A DNA stretch of 64,000 bases, taken from Aurifilum marmelostoma (lineage: Eukaryota > Ascomycota > Sordariomycetes > Diaporthales > Cryphonectriaceae). Below, one piece after another: positions 45,560 to 57,012 of the stretch. Position numbers and translations under genes: made by a program. Position 1 is the stretch's first letter; the number at the start of each line of letters is the position of its first letter. Location of the stretch: positions 2,248,116 through 2,312,115 of the forward strand of contig JAMXSV010000006.1 in assembly GCA_027559495.1 (NCBI GenBank). The letters run 5' to 3'. The notes under the pieces were generated by a model that made no database searches, was not told the origin of the DNA, and worked only from the letters and a program-made list of their open reading frames with translations.

Positions 45560-47377
45560 TACTTAAGTACCTAGCAGTAACAAAAGCCCTTACTATTAAG
45601 GCCTCCGAAAATAGCGAAGCGGGTTAGCTAGATTTAGCAGCTGCAATAGGGAATTCTTAATTTAGATAAAAGCATATAGCTGCCCTTAGACATATACTAA
45701 CTGCATTAGATAATAAGGCTAATTAGTAGCAGTTACAATCTATAAGCATAAATAGAAAGATTTATATAAATAAGGACTTAAAGTTTAGCTTTAAGATAAG
45801 CATTTAGCAAGTTCAAATGAAATATAATAAGCAGTAATTAAAGGTGCAACTATACTATATAGATTCAAAAGATCAGCAGATAATTAAAGTTGCTATTTAA
45901 ATATTTCTTTTAACTACACATATAAATTATGCTTAAATTATAAGTTATAATAAAATCCTAGTTAACTAATTTAATAAAAGGATTTATTAAGTTTTTTAAA
46001 AAGCAATAATTTCTTAAAAACTATTATAAACTTGCATAGAAGGCCTTTCTAGTTAAAATGTTATATTTAAGTAAAAAGCTTCTTTAAGCTTTAGCTACTC
46101 TATTTATCTAAGTATAATAATTACTGCTATAGCTAAAGGTATAATAAGTATATAAAGGTTTATATTAAGCAAATGAAATATTAAAGTATGCTTTAAAGAA
46201 AATAGAAATAATTTTTAAATTCTTTTACTATAATATAAGCAGTAAGGCTTTTATTAATATTAAAAGTAATACTTATATTAATAACTAAAAAGTAATACAT
46301 AATAATTCATTTAATATACTTACCTCTTTAGCTCCCTATTAGTAGTATTAGCTCTCTTAGTGCTACTGTTTATTTTAGGTTATTAAAACTTGAAATAAGC
46401 ATATCTCTATTATTACAACTCTAACACTAGGTTATATAAGCATAACTTATTCAGATATTACATCTTTTAATAAATATCTTTTTAACTATACTATGCTATA
46501 GCTTATTTCTTTAACTTGCCTTTTAGATAGGCTATACCATTTTAACTTTAGATTAATTATAAAGCTATATTTTAACTTCTTAAATTATTATCACAGATAT
46601 AGCCTGCTGCTGCCTCGGATTCCCTCTCTAGCTCGGAGAGGACCTTAGGTTCAGGGTTAGAACACGTGACCCCGCCCTAGATAAAACCTCTGCCCTGCTG
46701 GCCCTGTCTGCCTATTCTATATCGTGGCTCTCTGAGCTACGTCTTGACTACCTAGCCTGTACCTGCCTGAGGATAGTGCCTATTAGTCTATAGTAAATAG
46801 AATCCTAAAACCGCCTGCTTGCTATTCACCTAACCGCCCTGCTGCTACTATAATAATTATAATAATCTAGTAAGTAGCTTATTATAAGCTAGTAATCCTA
46901 ACTTTAATTCTAGATTATATAATTCTATATCCATTCTATATTAGAGTATTAAACTTATAGCTTTATAGAGTTTGTTCTAAGTAGTTACTATGCTATGCTT
47001 CTTTTGTAACTTGCATATTAGATAAGTAATAATAGCAGTGCTTATTGTACTTAAGTTGCTTAATAACTATAGCAACTATGCGCCCTTAATAAACCTAACT
47101 CTAGGGTTATATGATCCTGCATTAATTCTGCATTAGAGTATTAAAATTATAGCTTTATAGGGTCTATTTCAAGTAGCTACTATGCTAGGACCCATTGTAC
47201 CTTGCATATTAGATAGGTTAATCTATAAACTCAAATATTAATTTATACTATACTCTATCAGGTGCATAAAGTAGTGCGTAGTATGTATCTGATCTAATAT
47301 AACTATATCAAAACCCTGATTCAATAATTTATATTCAAGATTATAAAATCGAACGTAGAAATATATTCAAATATGCT

Positions 47378-49387
47378 TTACTTCCTCCATTTCTCGTGCA
47401 GCTTCTTGTCCTTGTCCTTAAACTCTTCCATGTGCTTATCCTTCTCCAACTTCATCTTGTCTTGGGTTTTTTGTTCCTCTTTTGTTTGTGCGTATGCTTT
47501 CTTCGCCTTTTCCAGATTCTCTTCCCGCTCTTTCTTTTCTTTCTTTAGCACATCGCTCTCCGTAACCTTCTTCTGGTCGTGCTTTTCATTGAAGTCCGCC
47601 AAGTGCTTAGCCGCATCCTGCTGCACCTGGGCAATAGCGTCCTGCCGCTTCTTCATTAGCTGCTCCGTGTCTGGGCTGATAGCATGTTCGTAGTGGGCAC
47701 GGGTATTCCAGTTCTCCACAGGACCGCCCCGTGAGAAAAAGTAGTCGTTAACCGTAATCTTATATCGGCCGCACACCCTCTGTATCACTAGTGATGCTGG
47801 ATAGGCAACCAGGTCGACCTTTTGTTGCTGGATGAGTTTCTCAGCCACTTCGGGGGCTACAAGGTCCCGCACGTTGGAGAGCTCAGTATCCACGAGCACG
47901 CGTAGCGTGATAGACGTCTCAATGGCGCGTTCAACGACCTTCAATTGCGCCTGATCCTCGGCAGAGAGGCTCTTTATCACGCCATCGAGCTCGTTGCGGT
48001 ACTTCTCGTCGAGGTTCAGAAGAATCTGGGGTGTCATGTGCTTGGCCATGATGTCTGTTATGAGGTTGTCGAGGGGCTCCTCCCATGCAGCTGTGGGTTC
48101 TGGCGGGGGATGGGAAGGTTCGCTATCGATGCCGGTGCCAAAAGCAAGATCGATGCCCCCGATTTTGTAGTCATCGTCGAAAAGCCCGCCGCCTCTAAAA
48201 CCTGAACCCTCAGGGGCAAAGTCTGCGTCCGATGCAGGGTTCCTGTACCAGAAACCCGGGTCTATCTCCGTCTCACCCGTGAGTTGTTCGGCGAACCTTT
48301 TCCCGTCACCAGCCGTTTTGAGATCCTGCACGACAGTAGGTACTTCGGCTAGAGGGTGCTTGGCCTCCCACTCGGCAGCTTCTCTGGCCGCCAGCACCTC
48401 TATCGGGGCCCCGAACTGGGTCAGTCTGGCGAGGTTCACGAGTTCATGGTTAGGCCGGCCGAGCGTGTTGCCGAGGAGTTTTAACACGTTTCCCGCATGG
48501 ATGACCTCCTTGAATTTCTCCTTGACCAGCCACTCTTCAACGTTTTGAATGTTTGCTTTATCAGCAAGGTATAGGGCGAAGCCCGGAATAGGGCTGACAG
48601 ACCACATCAAGGCAGCGGTGATGTTGTTCAGAGTATCCCAGCCCACAGGAATATAGGAACGGCCCAGGCCCAAGTTTTCGAAGACGAACTTGCCGTCCAT
48701 CACACTCCACATGTGTAACGAAACCCCGGGCGCATAATTGTGGTGACCAAAGACGGTGTATAGGAGCGCAGCGTTGATATACTCCGTAAGCAGATGGCCC
48801 CTATTCTCCACCATGTCCTTCATAAGGATAACCACGGTACCTGTGGGCACTGGCTCGCCCTTGGCACACTTCTCCTTCAGCATCTTCTCGCCTTCATCCA
48901 GCGCGTCTTTGACCTCCTTCGTGTGGATTAGGACATGATACTCGGCCACCGATGCGCTCTTCAGCTTCTTGATCAGGTCCGCATGGATTTCGGGTAGTAG
49001 CACTCCGCGACCGCCGGGGAGGCCCAGGAGGTAGTAGCACATCAACAACGGGTCGTTTATGGCTTTTTTCGGGTCGAGTTTCTCGTGCTCTAGCAGCTTG
49101 CTAAGAAAGTAGAAATGCCTCTGGGTTTCCGTGAGGCTAGCAAAGGTGACCGCATTGTTCTGACGGTGTTCTTGCATTTCGAACTCGACGCTCACCTCCC
49201 GCAGTTGCTTGAGTTTCAGGTAGAACTCCGGCGATCCGTAAGGCACGTCGAAGAGCTGCTTGGTCAGCTCATGAGCTCTCTTGGTGAACTCATCTGGCGC
49301 CAGATAGATATGCCGGCCCATGACTCTCGCGTAGGCGAATCTGGCCGAAGAGTTAACTAGGCGGGCTGCGTACCGGAAGAGCGGCAT
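47378..49387 (-). CDS. Large intact protein of unknown function, 669 residues, charged helical tail
   Basis: Single-exon frame, intact, GC-normal. I do not recognise the family. It starts MPLFRYAARLVNSSARFAYARVMG (possibly amphipathic), has a mixed alpha/beta-looking middle with LLGLPGGRGVLLPEIHADL near residue 120 and GHHNYAPGVSLHMWSVMDG near residue 225, an acidic Gly/Pro-rich linker around 395-440 (GSGFRGGGLFDDDYKIGG), and a C-terminal 110 residues almost wholly Lys, Glu, Asp, Gln and Ala (KKEKKEREENLEKAKKAY), predicted to be one long coiled coil. No signal peptide or clear membrane helix. It is divergent from the 1093-residue gene at 50365, sharing about 980 bases of upstream DNA, so co-regulation is plausible. 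The stop codon lies within 40 bases of RIP-type DNA, yet the gene shows no RIP damage. Confidence 0.8.
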   Translation of the reverse strand: MPLFRYAARLVNSSARFAYARVMGRHIYLAPDEFTKRAHELTKQLFDVPYGSPEFYLKLKQLREVSVEFEMQEHRQNNAVTFASLTETQRHFYFLSKLLEHEKLDPKKAINDPLLMCYYLLGLPGGRGVLLPEIHADLIKKLKSASVAEYHVLIHTKEVKDALDEGEKMLKEKCAKGEPVPTGTVVILMKDMVENRGHLLTEYINAALLYTVFGHHNYAPGVSLHMWSVMDGKFVFENLGLGRSYIPVGWDTLNNITAALMWSVSPIPGFALYLADKANIQNVEEWLVKEKFKEVIHAGNVLKLLGNTLGRPNHELVNLARLTQFGAPIEVLAAREAAEWEAKHPLAEVPTVVQDLKTAGDGKRFAEQLTGETEIDPGFWYRNPASDADFAPEGSGFRGGGLFDDDYKIGGIDLAFGTGIDSEPSHPPPEPTAAWEEPLDNLITDIMAKHMTPQILLNLDEKYRNELDGVIKSLSAEDQAQLKVVERAIETSITLRVLVDTELSNVRDLVAPEVAEKLIQQQKVDLVAYPASLVIQRVCGRYKITVNDYFFSRGGPVENWNTRAHYEHAISPDTEQLMKKRQDAIAQVQQDAAKHLADFNEKHDQKKVTESDVLKKEKKEREENLEKAKKAYAQTKEEQKTQDKMKLEKDKHMEEFKDKDKKLHEKWRK

Positions 49388-50364
49388 GATTGTAAACGTG
49401 TTTGTGAAACAGAGAAAACCAGCCGTTCAATGGACTCCGAGTGCTTGCGTCTGTCCTGAAAAGCAACCCCGATGCAAAGGGCTCTCTAGTTATATCAATA
49501 TTGGATTTCTAGCATCATATCAAATGATAGGCAAGAGCTCGTCTTTAACCACTTTATTACAAATTCTTGCAGCTCCTTCCCCCCTATCATCTAACTAGGG
49601 TTCTAGACCCAGCTTGTAAGGGTGTAAGCAAAATGAGCTAGATATCGAAACTTGATTTATTGCAGTCTAGACTTGGCTATTGTTTTCAGCTCTGCTAGGG
49701 TCTAACCTATAATAATTCTTATGCTGCTTTAACATAAAGGCTTTATAGAGTAAAATTCATATACTGCGACATATCTAAGAATTTAAGTTTCGTATTCACA
49801 AGTTAGTATAACCTTTTTATAATGATAAGTGCCTATGCTTTAAATATCTTAAACATTAAAGTAATTAGGAGTTTAATATATGAAATTGCATAGTAAGGTG
49901 TTTGCATTAATCTCCCCTAAACTTGTAATAGGCATTATTCTATCTGCATAGCTAGGCTTCTAGGCCCGCCCCGCTCTATGCTATCAACGCGCATCATCGT
50001 CTAATAATATAGGCTAGACTTTATACTAGAACCTAAAACAGCAATGCCTTATCAATCCTTCAGCTTTGCTGGGTCTTCTAGTTCTACTATAGGAAATCAA
50101 TAGTCTTGCTGCTCATCAGCCTAGCATTACTTTGTGCTAGCCACATCCACCCCTGCATATGTGTACTTAGCCCTATGATATCCAACTAAGCATAGACTGA
50201 ATTTGTAAGCGGAGACAGCATGCTATACGTGGATATACATCTGGAAAGTCATCCTGAAGATTATAAAGGTATAGCAGCTCACTGCGGTTCGGGTTAAAAG
50301 CTGAGCAGCGTTTCAATTGATCCAAAAACGTCCAGATCTAAGCATATTTCTAATACTGGCGAAA
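49388..50364. promoter_or_regulatory. Shared divergent promoter region of the two-gene island
   Basis: About 980 bases between the two starts. TATAAAGG at 50262-50269, about 100 bases before the plus-strand ATG, is a good TATA element. The centre (49600-49900) is AT-rich. No gene seen. Confidence 0.5.
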
Positions 50365-53300
50365 ATGTCATCACCGACGCCCGAGCCCGGCTCAGGCCCT
50401 GCGAAAGAGGGCCTTTTCAGCAAGGTCTACTGCGACAACCTCATTCGCTACGTGTGTGGCTATCGTTCTATATGCTTAGCCACCAACGACGAAAGTACCG
50501 ATAAGGCCATAGCTGCCCGCATTCAGCCCGATACCATTATGATTCGTGTTGACGCATCGCAGGATTGCCCATCACATATCGAGATTTTCTGCGAGGAGCT
50601 GGTCTTTGTCGGCGGTACAAAGTACAATTGGCCTGAGAAGTCGATATTCATCCGCTGCTTCAGCATCTCCTTACTCGCCGACAGAGACAACAAGCCCGTC
50701 GAATTTGATCTTTCGGGCCGGAGCGGCGCGCCTCCGCCCTCTAAGTTGTTCATGGCGGTCAGTGATGAAGAAAGAGCAGCAACCAGGGCGAAGGCGCCCG
50801 GCTTGTCCGTAAGGAAGCGCAAGGTCCATACACCACTGGGTGTATTCACTTTGGGAATAGGAGAGACATTCTACGCCGCAAGATATGATGAGAATAAACC
50901 GCCTACGCCCGCGCAGCAAGGCAAGGCCGGGGCGAAGGGTGCAGCGGGCGAGCGGGGGCATGATGCCGGCAGCTTTGCCCTCGTCGCCGAGGAAGTGGAC
51001 CCTTCGGTGACTAAACAAGAGGCAATGTTCGTTGTTATTTGCAATGGAGGCGCTGGTGGAAATGGACAAGACGGGCAGGATGGTGCTCCAGGCGGCGCAG
51101 GTCTCGATTACGCCTGCGAGAAGGTCTTGTTTTACGAGCCGAACCTTCCAGATGAGGTCATCTGGCACGGAATGTCCGGTATCCCACCGTACTCACTAGA
51201 CGTGTATAAGAACTTGCTGTGCACGTTCCTCGGCGCTGGTGGAGGTCTCGGTGGTAATGGGGGCCCTGGAGGGAAGGGAGGAAGCAGCGGGAGTATCGAT
51301 CTCTCGCCCAATATACTCGGAAATGCCTTTAAGATCACACACAACACGGGCGAGGTCGGCAAGGCCGGCACAGATGGCAAAACAGGTGATTGGGGGGCAC
51401 ACAGCACCTCTAATGTCTTTAAGAAGAGTCCGCGTTCCAGCCGATCGTGGCTGAATTTTGCGATCGACCACCTCGGCAGCGACAAGGACACAGAAGACAG
51501 AAGGGTGGCGATAATGATTGATCAGTGGGCTACGGAGGATAAGGAGGTCAAGATCAAGGACCAATCCTCAGTCACACATCTGGAGGGGGACGCTCTTTGG
51601 GCGCTCTATGAGTCCAGCAAGGCCACAGAGCAAGGCAATGTGGTAATTGACAACAGACCGAGCAAAGAAGTCCACCAGGGCTATACAAAGGAAGCGTCCT
51701 TCCTCCAAAAGATCCTGGATAGGCTGCGCTTCGAGCACTTCTTGCATATCACCTGTCAGCCGTATGGGTCGATCTATTCTTCTTCTCCTTCTTCCAAATT
51801 ACTACAAACCCCAGGTGGAGTTCCCCAGTCACCATCAAAAGCGGTGCTACGCCTGAAAGCTTCGATGAACTGGATGGCGCACGTCTTCCACGACATAGAC
51901 TTCGACGACGAGCGGCCGCTCATAAAGTCCGTCCTCCTTTCCTACGCCACTCTGTCCCAGTCCTACACCGCACCCATCGCTGCGGACGCTTTTCACAAGT
52001 CCGTGTGGTACGTACCTTGGAATTCGAGTGCCAGTGCCTTCGAGAAGACTCTGAGCGACTTCGAAGTGATTGAAAAGTGGCACGACGAGTCAGCAGCGAT
52101 GCTGGCAAGCCAGGGAGCGCAGCGGGAGGCGCTACAGAACAAGATTGACAGTGCCAACGCACTTGTGGCGCTTTCGGCCAGAGACATGGAACGACAGCAG
52201 AGGACCATGACCGACCTGGAAGAAACGTTCAAGGCGGCGACGGACAATGTGGTCGAGGCGAGAGAACAACTGGAGAGGTCAGTAGGCGCACTGAAGACTG
52301 AAATCGAACACCATGTCGAGTGCAAATTGAACACCGTGCTGGAGGCCTTATCGAGTGCGCTTATGTTTACGGATGTCCATGTAAGAGCTCTCAAGCCTGT
52401 TTCTACCCGTCACATGTGTACTTTCTCATTTCAATGCCTATGTGAAGAAGGCTGACCCAGGATGGTAACAGAACCCAGCGGCCGTGGCAGGCGCCGTGCT
52501 TTCTGTCGGCGTCGGACTGAGTCAAAGCGGCCGCGAGATCTTTGCACAGGTCGGAGGCGTGGACAAGTCTCTACTGTACGCTAAAATCGATGTCATGACT
52601 AAAGCAAGCAAAGACCTAAAGGCTGAAATCGCGAAGACAATCGCCGCCAACGCTGAGCTCGTAGAAAAGGAAGGAGAGCTTCGGGCACAAATCATGGCAG
52701 ACCGGGCCAAGTTCGAAGCTATGGCTGACCAGTATCTCAACGAGCTGCCCACCAGCGCCACCGAGGAGGTAAAGAAGCGCTACAGTCAGCTGATTAGAGC
52801 CATCGATCGCAAGAACAAGATACTATCGGATTACAATGGAGCCGCGCTGGACATCGTCAATGCCCGCCTAGCGACACACGAGCAGGAGACGTTGCTGGCT
52901 AGCCTAGCGTCAGGCAAGTCGAGCCTCAATGATGACGAGCTGCAATTCGTGGCACTATTCATGGGCCGCGCCTACGAAGACATGGGCCGCCATGCGGTCA
53001 AGGCGCTCTACAGCCGCGTGCGCGCCTTCAACTGCGTCTCCTTCTCCCGCTCACGCGCCTTTGACTGCCTCTCCTCCCTCCACTCGTGGAGCGCTGTGAC
53101 CGCGGCTACGCTGCAGGTAGCTGCCAAGTCGGCCCTACAGCGGGATTTCTACGATGTGCGGGAGCGCTGGGCCCAAGGCAGGAGCAGTGTCAAAACGGTG
53201 ACCTTGATTAGGACCGAAACCGAATACCCGGTCCGATTCGCCGAGCTGCGGAGACGGCATCAGATTATGTTCGACGTCGACTGGGATATGCTGCGACCGG

Positions 53301-53737
53301 GCTTTGGCGACGACGACGCCTGGGACATCCGCCTGCTCAGCATGAGCGTATACCTTCCCGGGGCTAAGGTTGACCGCTCCAAGCTGCCGCCGGCCTCTCA
53401 GACTCACGTGCAGATGCATGTCAGCAACACGGGCGTATTCCGCTTCCTGGATCAAGAACGCAACGTCCACGTGTTTGAACTGCCTCCGGAGACAGGTACG
53501 GCGTTCTCGCACAAGGAAATCGCCGCAGAGAATGCGCCCGAATCGGATTTTGTGGCCGCAGCGACTTTGGTCCGGGGCGAGTCCTTTGAGCTCGACTTCC
53601 TAGATGGAAAGCATGATCCGATCCCCCTGCAGTCGCCGCTGGGCGTGTGGATTATCAAGCCGGTTTCGCATGTCGATCTCAGGGAATGTCGCTCGGTCAG
53701 ATTCGACTTTGAAGTGAGCTACCGGGTGTCAACCTGA
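50365..53737 (+). CDS. Large modular protein of unknown function with collagen-like and helical regions; possible pore-forming-toxin-like architecture
   Basis: Exons 50365-52380 and 52472-53737 join in phase (GTAAGAG donor, AACAG acceptor), 1093 residues. Met at 50365 is preferred over an in-frame Met 16 codons upstream. By residue: 1-190 mixed, ends VEFDLSGRSGAPPP then PLGVFTLG; 190-380 three Gly-rich collagen-like or glycine-loop stretches (GKAGAKGAAGERGHD, NGQDGQDGAPGGAG, GGNGGPGGKGGSSG); 380-540 unassigned; about 560-670 long helices; the splice join gives a short hydrophobic stretch (AAVAGAVLSVGVGL, about 675-690); 700-860 more long helices; 880-1093 a beta-rich end finishing FDFEVSYR. 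A helical bundle with a hydrophobic hairpin and a beta C-terminus is the layout of helical pore formers, and the last 200 residues recall the TcA subunit of insecticidal toxin complexes. This is inference only. No signal peptide. Confidence 0.8.
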
Positions 53738-56700
53738 AATATAATGCGTGATATCGATCAGCCGTTAGGATCTGGGCGCCTCCCTCGGCTCGGTCTTGGG
53801 GCTTTGGATGAGATACTGAGTTGTGCTGTTTGGTACCTGGAGGTGGACAGAGATTCACGATGTTTAGGTCAAGAGGATGCAGGCTCAGCTGGGTCTATAC
53901 TGCGGATAATAATATGAATCTGCGCTTCCCAACTATCAGAAATGGCGGCGCCTAGAACCATGTACTCCCTGTTCAACACATATCATTACTATAAGTATGG
54001 TTTCTATTATGTTTATCTTCAGTGTTGAGCGTCTTTGGATGCAAATGAAGATAGAATACCTCTTTAAGGTGAAGGCTAGTACTTGCAATATAATAGCACC
54101 CGTCTTATACTACTCCACCCTAGTAATTAACTCCACAAAGGATATATAGAATCTACATATATCTTAATAAACAAGATATTTATGTATTTTGTTATTATAG
54201 TTAAGTTCTTATATACTCGTTTTGTAGATAAGCTCTTATAATGCTAAATCGAGTAATTACTATTCTTATACTTTAATACGTTATATTTCTTAAGGGTATT
54301 AAGTTATTTTTTCAGGAATCGGGCTCGAATTTGCTCTTGGACGGTATAGACTCCTCCGACTGCAAAAGTCTTAGCATTTTTTCGTCTAAGCCTGCTTCGA
54401 GTTTAATACTAAACCGAGAGAGAATAGTAACTATAAATATATACACCTCTAATCTTGCTAAAGATAAATTTCGATGTTCATTATAGCACTGCTAAGAGCC
54501 AACCGCTAGTTTTATATAGCAAAACATTATTTTAAAGGGAATAGTATAGGTTAAAGTAAGCTATAGTAGCAATAAATATAAAGAAGTTAAAATGTAGCTA
54601 TTTATATAGCATAAGGAGTATACTTTCTAGTTTAAGTTTTTTTTACTAATATACATCTTAGCTGCAATTATTAATTAAGTGTATAGTAAGTGCTTTAGAT
54701 TTAGTATTTAAGTTGCTAATTCTATTAGGTAAGCTATTCAAATATAAGTAACCCTAAGCACTATATTATCGATTCTTAAAGTAATAAATTTACTTTAATA
54801 TATTTATCTTTTTTTATAACCTCGTTATTAGCTAACTAAGCCTTTATAGTGCTTACTAATTATTAATGAATAATGGTAAGCTATATTAATTAGTTTATCC
54901 TATAAATCTCACCCTACGTTATGTATGCGCTAGTCTTCTTAGATGTTAAATCTGCAATCCAGCGTTCTAACCATTGTTCTGTGTAACCTATTTCTTGACC
55001 CGCATGATGTTGGACGAGTCCTAATAATATTCTAGCCCGCTGGACAGCTAAGTAGCTAGTTATGCATCCCAATACAGCTAGCACAGCTATATCCCAGGCG
55101 AGCTACATCCTTGTTGCGGTGTGCTTGCAAGTCGCAAGTTTGCTGAAAACTAATACCCTGGAAAGGACATAAGGGAAGGATAATCCCGCTATCATTGGCA
55201 ACTAAAGGCAGTGACGATAATAGGCTCGTTGCGGAGCAGTACTTCCATGTGGTGAGAGATTCGGCAACGGAGGCTTAGAGTCACTGCGGTAGGCAGGACT
55301 AGTGCTTCGACTGCAAAAGCGTGGGACATAAAAGTGTTCTGATGTACTAATACAAGATTTTGTATCAGGTGCGCCAGGGAAGGGCGTAGCCACGGGGAAT
55401 GTACAGCAACTATTCGAGGTTTATATCATATAAAGGTTCTCACGGGCAAGAGTTTTCGATGAAATTGCAGAAATTGTACCCGGGCTGCCTATAGGCAGGG
55501 AGTTTCGAGTCCCCTGAATGCATAGAGTTTAACAACAAGCAACGTAGCTTGGCCTTATCATTGACAAATTCTACAAAACTTTGGGGTGATAGCGATGCAA
55601 GAACTAAAAGCGAGGAGGTGTGACAGCCAGCTTTTCACTACACCCCTGAACCAGCGTAGTTGGATGAAGATGCTCTTGACAAAGTTGACCGAGGACAGGT
55701 GGATAGCACGAAACATGCTATAGGAAAATTATAGATTGAGCGTCATTTAGAAACTAGTATTGGGCCCCGATATTGCAGCAATGTTGTTTAAGCTATTAGT
55801 GCTTATTATATTAGTATATCTACACCGAACTACACAATACGAAGAATATCGAGTAGACAATATAGCATATTAAATAGGCGACCTTTAGCATGCGTACTAC
55901 TGGAGAGAGAATCGAAACGCAGCTAATAGGAAACTTCAAACTGCATGACTAGGCTAGGAGAGTAGATAAGGTCGAAACGAGACAAGGCAAGGTCAACGCC
56001 CTAGTCAAGATAACAGGCCAGCTCTCGAGAAATACAATAATATTTGCGATCCAGCCCTTGCGATAAAAGCGTTAATTAATAGGACAACAAATATGAGCTT
56101 GCAAGGTTCATATTACAGACTATTGTTTATACTATCGAGCAATAGAGACGACATTTGACGTGCAAAGTCCATGTACCGAATCGGCTCCCAGGGCACTTTG
56201 GAAGAACGCACCATGGCAGGAGACTTCGGACAGGCACCCAGCACCCGGGTTCGTTCTAATTATGTCAAGACAGGCCTCCCTTTGAAGGCGGTTTCCGAGT
56301 TTGCTCATTCCCTCACCCCCGAAAGCCCGACCATCGCGAAACACCAAAAGATGGTCAACTAATAAACTTGACTAAAGAGCCGAAGGGAACCGCCGATGTC
56401 GAAGATCACGCCATAGAGAACAACAGTGCAAGAGCAGGTGGCGCAGACAGGTGAATGTACTCGAAACATAGGACGCGCGATGTAGTCGCTGATGTGCTGG
56501 AGGCGGTGCTGATGGCTATTCATGACTCGGTACTGGCTTTGCAACAACATTTCACAGCCATTGTTTACGTGCAGGCATCAGCTCCGTTTTACGCCACAAC
56601 GCTATAAACGGTGCCTTCCGATGGGCGGAGCCCCCGTTTTCATCTGCCATGTATCAAGGCATCGGCTCTATGTTGAGCTTAGGCAAAGCTTGGGCCTTGA

Positions 56701-57012
56701 TCGATGTGCATCCTGGTCGAACTGCGGCTTCAAGCGGCAATGCTCCAACCTATCCTCAGCACGGTTGCATCTAAGGACGAGGATCCCCATACTGCCCTAG
56801 ATAACGGGGCTAGATAAAAAAATGGCCTGCTGCCATGTTTTCGCACACTGTATGTCGCTATTGCAAGGGTCTGATTGGCCATTCTTTTACATAAGTGCTT
56901 CTTTGCATACCTTCTAGAGCAATTCAACCTTGGTATTATCAGCCGGTCTTCTCTGTTGCTCTTGCTCTTGCTCTGCTTGTCCCATCTCTATCCTCCTATT
57001 GACGCTGCAACC
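53738..57012. other. Intergenic, partly RIP-type, no supported gene
   Basis: 54060-54900 is AT-rich RIP-type DNA; 55000-56900 has normal composition but only short frames (for example 55202-55393 minus, 56132-56362 both strands, 56522-56800 plus) with no motif, signal peptide or splice partner. Upstream flank of the transporter at the right end. Confidence 0.4.

Larger units (their letters stand above)
44488..47340. repeat. RIP-mutated repeat block with further transposon remnants
   Basis: AT-rich throughout, no open frames of note. Holds copy 2 of the dispersed 250-base repeat (44950-45200), a Tc1/mariner-type terminus (45542-45559), a more GC-rich patch at 46600-46850 with AACACGTGACCCC that may be part of another LTR, and tandem pieces at 46870-47030 and 47090-47221 sharing TTAGAGTATTAAA, AGCTTTATAG and TTGCATATTAGATA; the last word is also the end of the gypsy LTR, so these are probably LTR fragments. 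Confidence 0.55.

Noticed and set aside
50523..51564. Minus-strand frames up to 165 codons
   Set aside because: Antisense shadows of the 1093-residue gene, created by its high GC content.
55470..55530. B-box-like GTTTCGAGTCCC suggesting a tRNA
   Set aside because: No A box at the right distance and no acceptor or anticodon stem can be drawn.
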